DNA of 5,233 nt from Thermoanaerobaculales bacterium. Lineage in GTDB: Bacteria > Acidobacteriota > Thermoanaerobaculia > Thermoanaerobaculales > Sulfomarinibacteraceae. The notes below the pieces were generated by a model, which was not told the DNA's origin, searched no databases, and worked only from the letters and a program-made list of their open reading frames with translations. This document shows, piece by piece, positions 4,178-5,233 of the stretch. Location: the NCBI GenBank assembly GCA_025456385.1, contig JALOKS010000234.1:1-5233 (forward strand), given 5' to 3'. Within the stretch, counting starts at the first letter, position 1, and every line of letters starts with the position of its first letter. The translations under genes and the position numbers were made by a program.

Positions 4178-5233
4178 GTGCGCCGCAGCCGCCGCCTGCC
4201 CGCCGACCTCGGGCTCAACCGCCTCGCCGCGGCGCGGGCGCGGCTCGACCCGATCCCCTGCGACCTCACGTCGAGCAACCCGACCGCCTGCGGCCTTGCC
4301 TACCCGCCCGATCTGCTCGCGGCGCTGGCCGCGCCGCGCGGCCTCCGCTACCAGCCCGACCCGCGCGGCCCCGCTCCGGCCCGCGCCGCGGTCGCCGCCG
4401 CCTACCGCGGTTGGGGCCTCGAGCTCGACCCCGACCGCGTCGTCCTCACGGCCTCGACCAGCGAGGCCTACGGCTTCCTCTTCCGGCTCCTCGCCGACCC
4501 CGGCGACACCGTGCTGGTGCCCTCCCCCTCCTACCCGCTGTTCGCGCAGCTCGGCCGCCTCGACGGCGTCCGCACCGCGGCCTACGAGCTCGACCGCGAG
4601 GCGCGGTGGCGCCTCGACCTCGGCGCGCTCGCCGCGGCGCCGCCGCGCACCCGGGCGATGATAGTGGTCCACCCCAACAACCCGACCGGCTCCTTCGTCC
4701 ACCCGGAGGACGCGCGCGCCGACGAGGTCTTCCTCCCCTACCCGCTCGAGGGCGGGCCGGGGGCGGGCTCGAGCTTCGCCGGCGTCGCCGACTGCCTCTG
4801 CTGCAGCCTGGGCGGGCTGTCGAAGAGCGCCGGCCTGCCGCAGCTCAAACTCGCGTGGATCGTGGTCTCGGGGCCGGAGCCCGAGGTGACGGCCGCCCTC
4901 GAGGGGCTCGACTACGTCGCCGACGCCTACCTCTCGGTGTCGAGCCCGGTCGCGCTGGCGGCGCCGGAGCTGCTCGCGCGCGGCGCGGTCGTCGGGGCCG
5001 CCATCGCCGAGCGCTGCGCTGCGAACCTCGCGAGCCTGCGCCGGCTCGCGGCCGCGGCGCCGGCGGTCGAGGTGCCGCCGGTCGGCGGCGGCTGGAGCGC
5101 CGTGCTGCGGGTCCCGGCGCTCGCCGACGACGAGACGCTGTGCCTCGAGCTGCTCGAGCGCCACGGCGTCGCCCTCCACCCGGGCCACCTCTTCGGCTTC
5201 GACCGCCCCGGCTTCCTGGTCGCGAGCCTGCTG
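4178..5233 (+). CDS. Class I/II PLP-dependent aminotransferase (352 residues, C-terminus cut by window edge)
   Basis: This is a fold-type I PLP enzyme predicted to move amino groups between amino acids and 2-oxo acids in the cytoplasm. The frame runs from GTG 4178 to the window end without a stop. Visible elements are an N-terminal LTSSNPTACGLAYP segment (from residue 33), the phosphate-contact TASTSEAYGF (91-100), Tyr119 in PSPSYPLF likely stacking on PLP, NNPTG (167-171), DEVF with Asp182 facing the pyridine nitrogen, and the PLP lysine Lys216 in LSKSAGLPQLKLAW. The GTG start is chosen because the RLPADLGLNRLA segment, usual at the start of this subfamily, follows within six codons and a -10 box blocks extension upstream. 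There are two oddities. The stretch between Asn168 and Asp182 is 14 residues, against 28 in typical class I enzymes. The Arg that normally binds the substrate carboxylate near the C-terminus appears absent from FLVASLL (end of window), as I recall for this subfamily. The family is secure; the substrate is unknown. Roughly 20-35 residues should lie beyond the window. Confidence 0.88.
   Translation, partial: MRRSRRLPADLGLNRLAAARARLDPIPCDLTSSNPTACGLAYPPDLLAALAAPRGLRYQPDPRGPAPARAAVAAAYRGWGLELDPDRVVLTASTSEAYGFLFRLLADPGDTVLVPSPSYPLFAQLGRLDGVRTAAYELDREARWRLDLGALAAAPPRTRAMIVVHPNNPTGSFVHPEDARADEVFLPYPLEGGPGAGSSFAGVADCLCCSLGGLSKSAGLPQLKLAWIVVSGPEPEVTAALEGLDYVADAYLSVSSPVALAAPELLARGAVVGAAIAERCAANLASLRRLAAAAPAVEVPPVGGGWSAVLRVPALADDETLCLELLERHGVALHPGHLFGFDRPGFLVASLL

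Noticed and set aside
4055..5188. Minus-strand open frame of 377 codons opposite the aminotransferase
   Set aside because: It is an Arg/Ala/Glu-rich shadow frame. The plus strand shows ordered PLP-enzyme motifs, and the frame would also run through the divergent promoter region and the hydrolase start.

Overview
The window is very GC-rich (third codon positions almost always G or C) and carries four protein-coding genes, two of them cut by the window edges. I see no tRNA, rRNA, CRISPR array, insertion sequence or other mobile element. The source is a high-GC bacterium. The aminotransferase has an SKxxGLPQLKxxW / LSVSSPV signature that I associate mainly with Acidobacteria and similar deep-branching high-GC groups, so an acidobacterial-type genome is my best guess. 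This is a weak inference from one gene. The lipoprotein signal on the hydrolase fits a diderm or another lipoprotein-exporting bacterium.

Layout. From right to left on the minus strand lie (i) a secreted or lipid-anchored serine hydrolase of the CocE/NonD, alpha-amino acid ester hydrolase type (2178-4082), (ii) an AqpZ-type aquaporin (1345-2043), and (iii) the N-terminal part of an FAD-linked oxidase of the D-lactate / D-2-hydroxyglutarate dehydrogenase type (1295 down to the left edge). Diverging from the hydrolase on the plus strand is a class I/II PLP-dependent aminotransferase (4178 to the right edge). The three minus-strand genes have gaps of 134 and 49 bases. Each has its own plausible -10 element, so they look like neighbouring single genes rather than a tight operon.

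How the genes might work together. No dedicated pathway is evident. A loose metabolic link is possible: an exported ester or peptide hydrolase releasing amino acids, an aminotransferase acting on amino acids, and a flavin oxidase for 2-hydroxy acids. This is speculation from proximity only.

The more unusual signals are these. The hydrolase keeps acidic residues expected for alpha-amino-group recognition. The aminotransferase is about 14 residues short in a conserved core segment. Two genes have a -10 box exactly 6 nt before the start codon and no Shine-Dalgarno sequence, which suggests leaderless mRNAs, while the other two have strong Shine-Dalgarno sequences. A perfect 6-bp palindrome abuts the aqpZ ribosome binding site. 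An 8-bp inverted repeat has one arm next to each of two divergent promoters. I did not find a convincing novel multi-gene system here.
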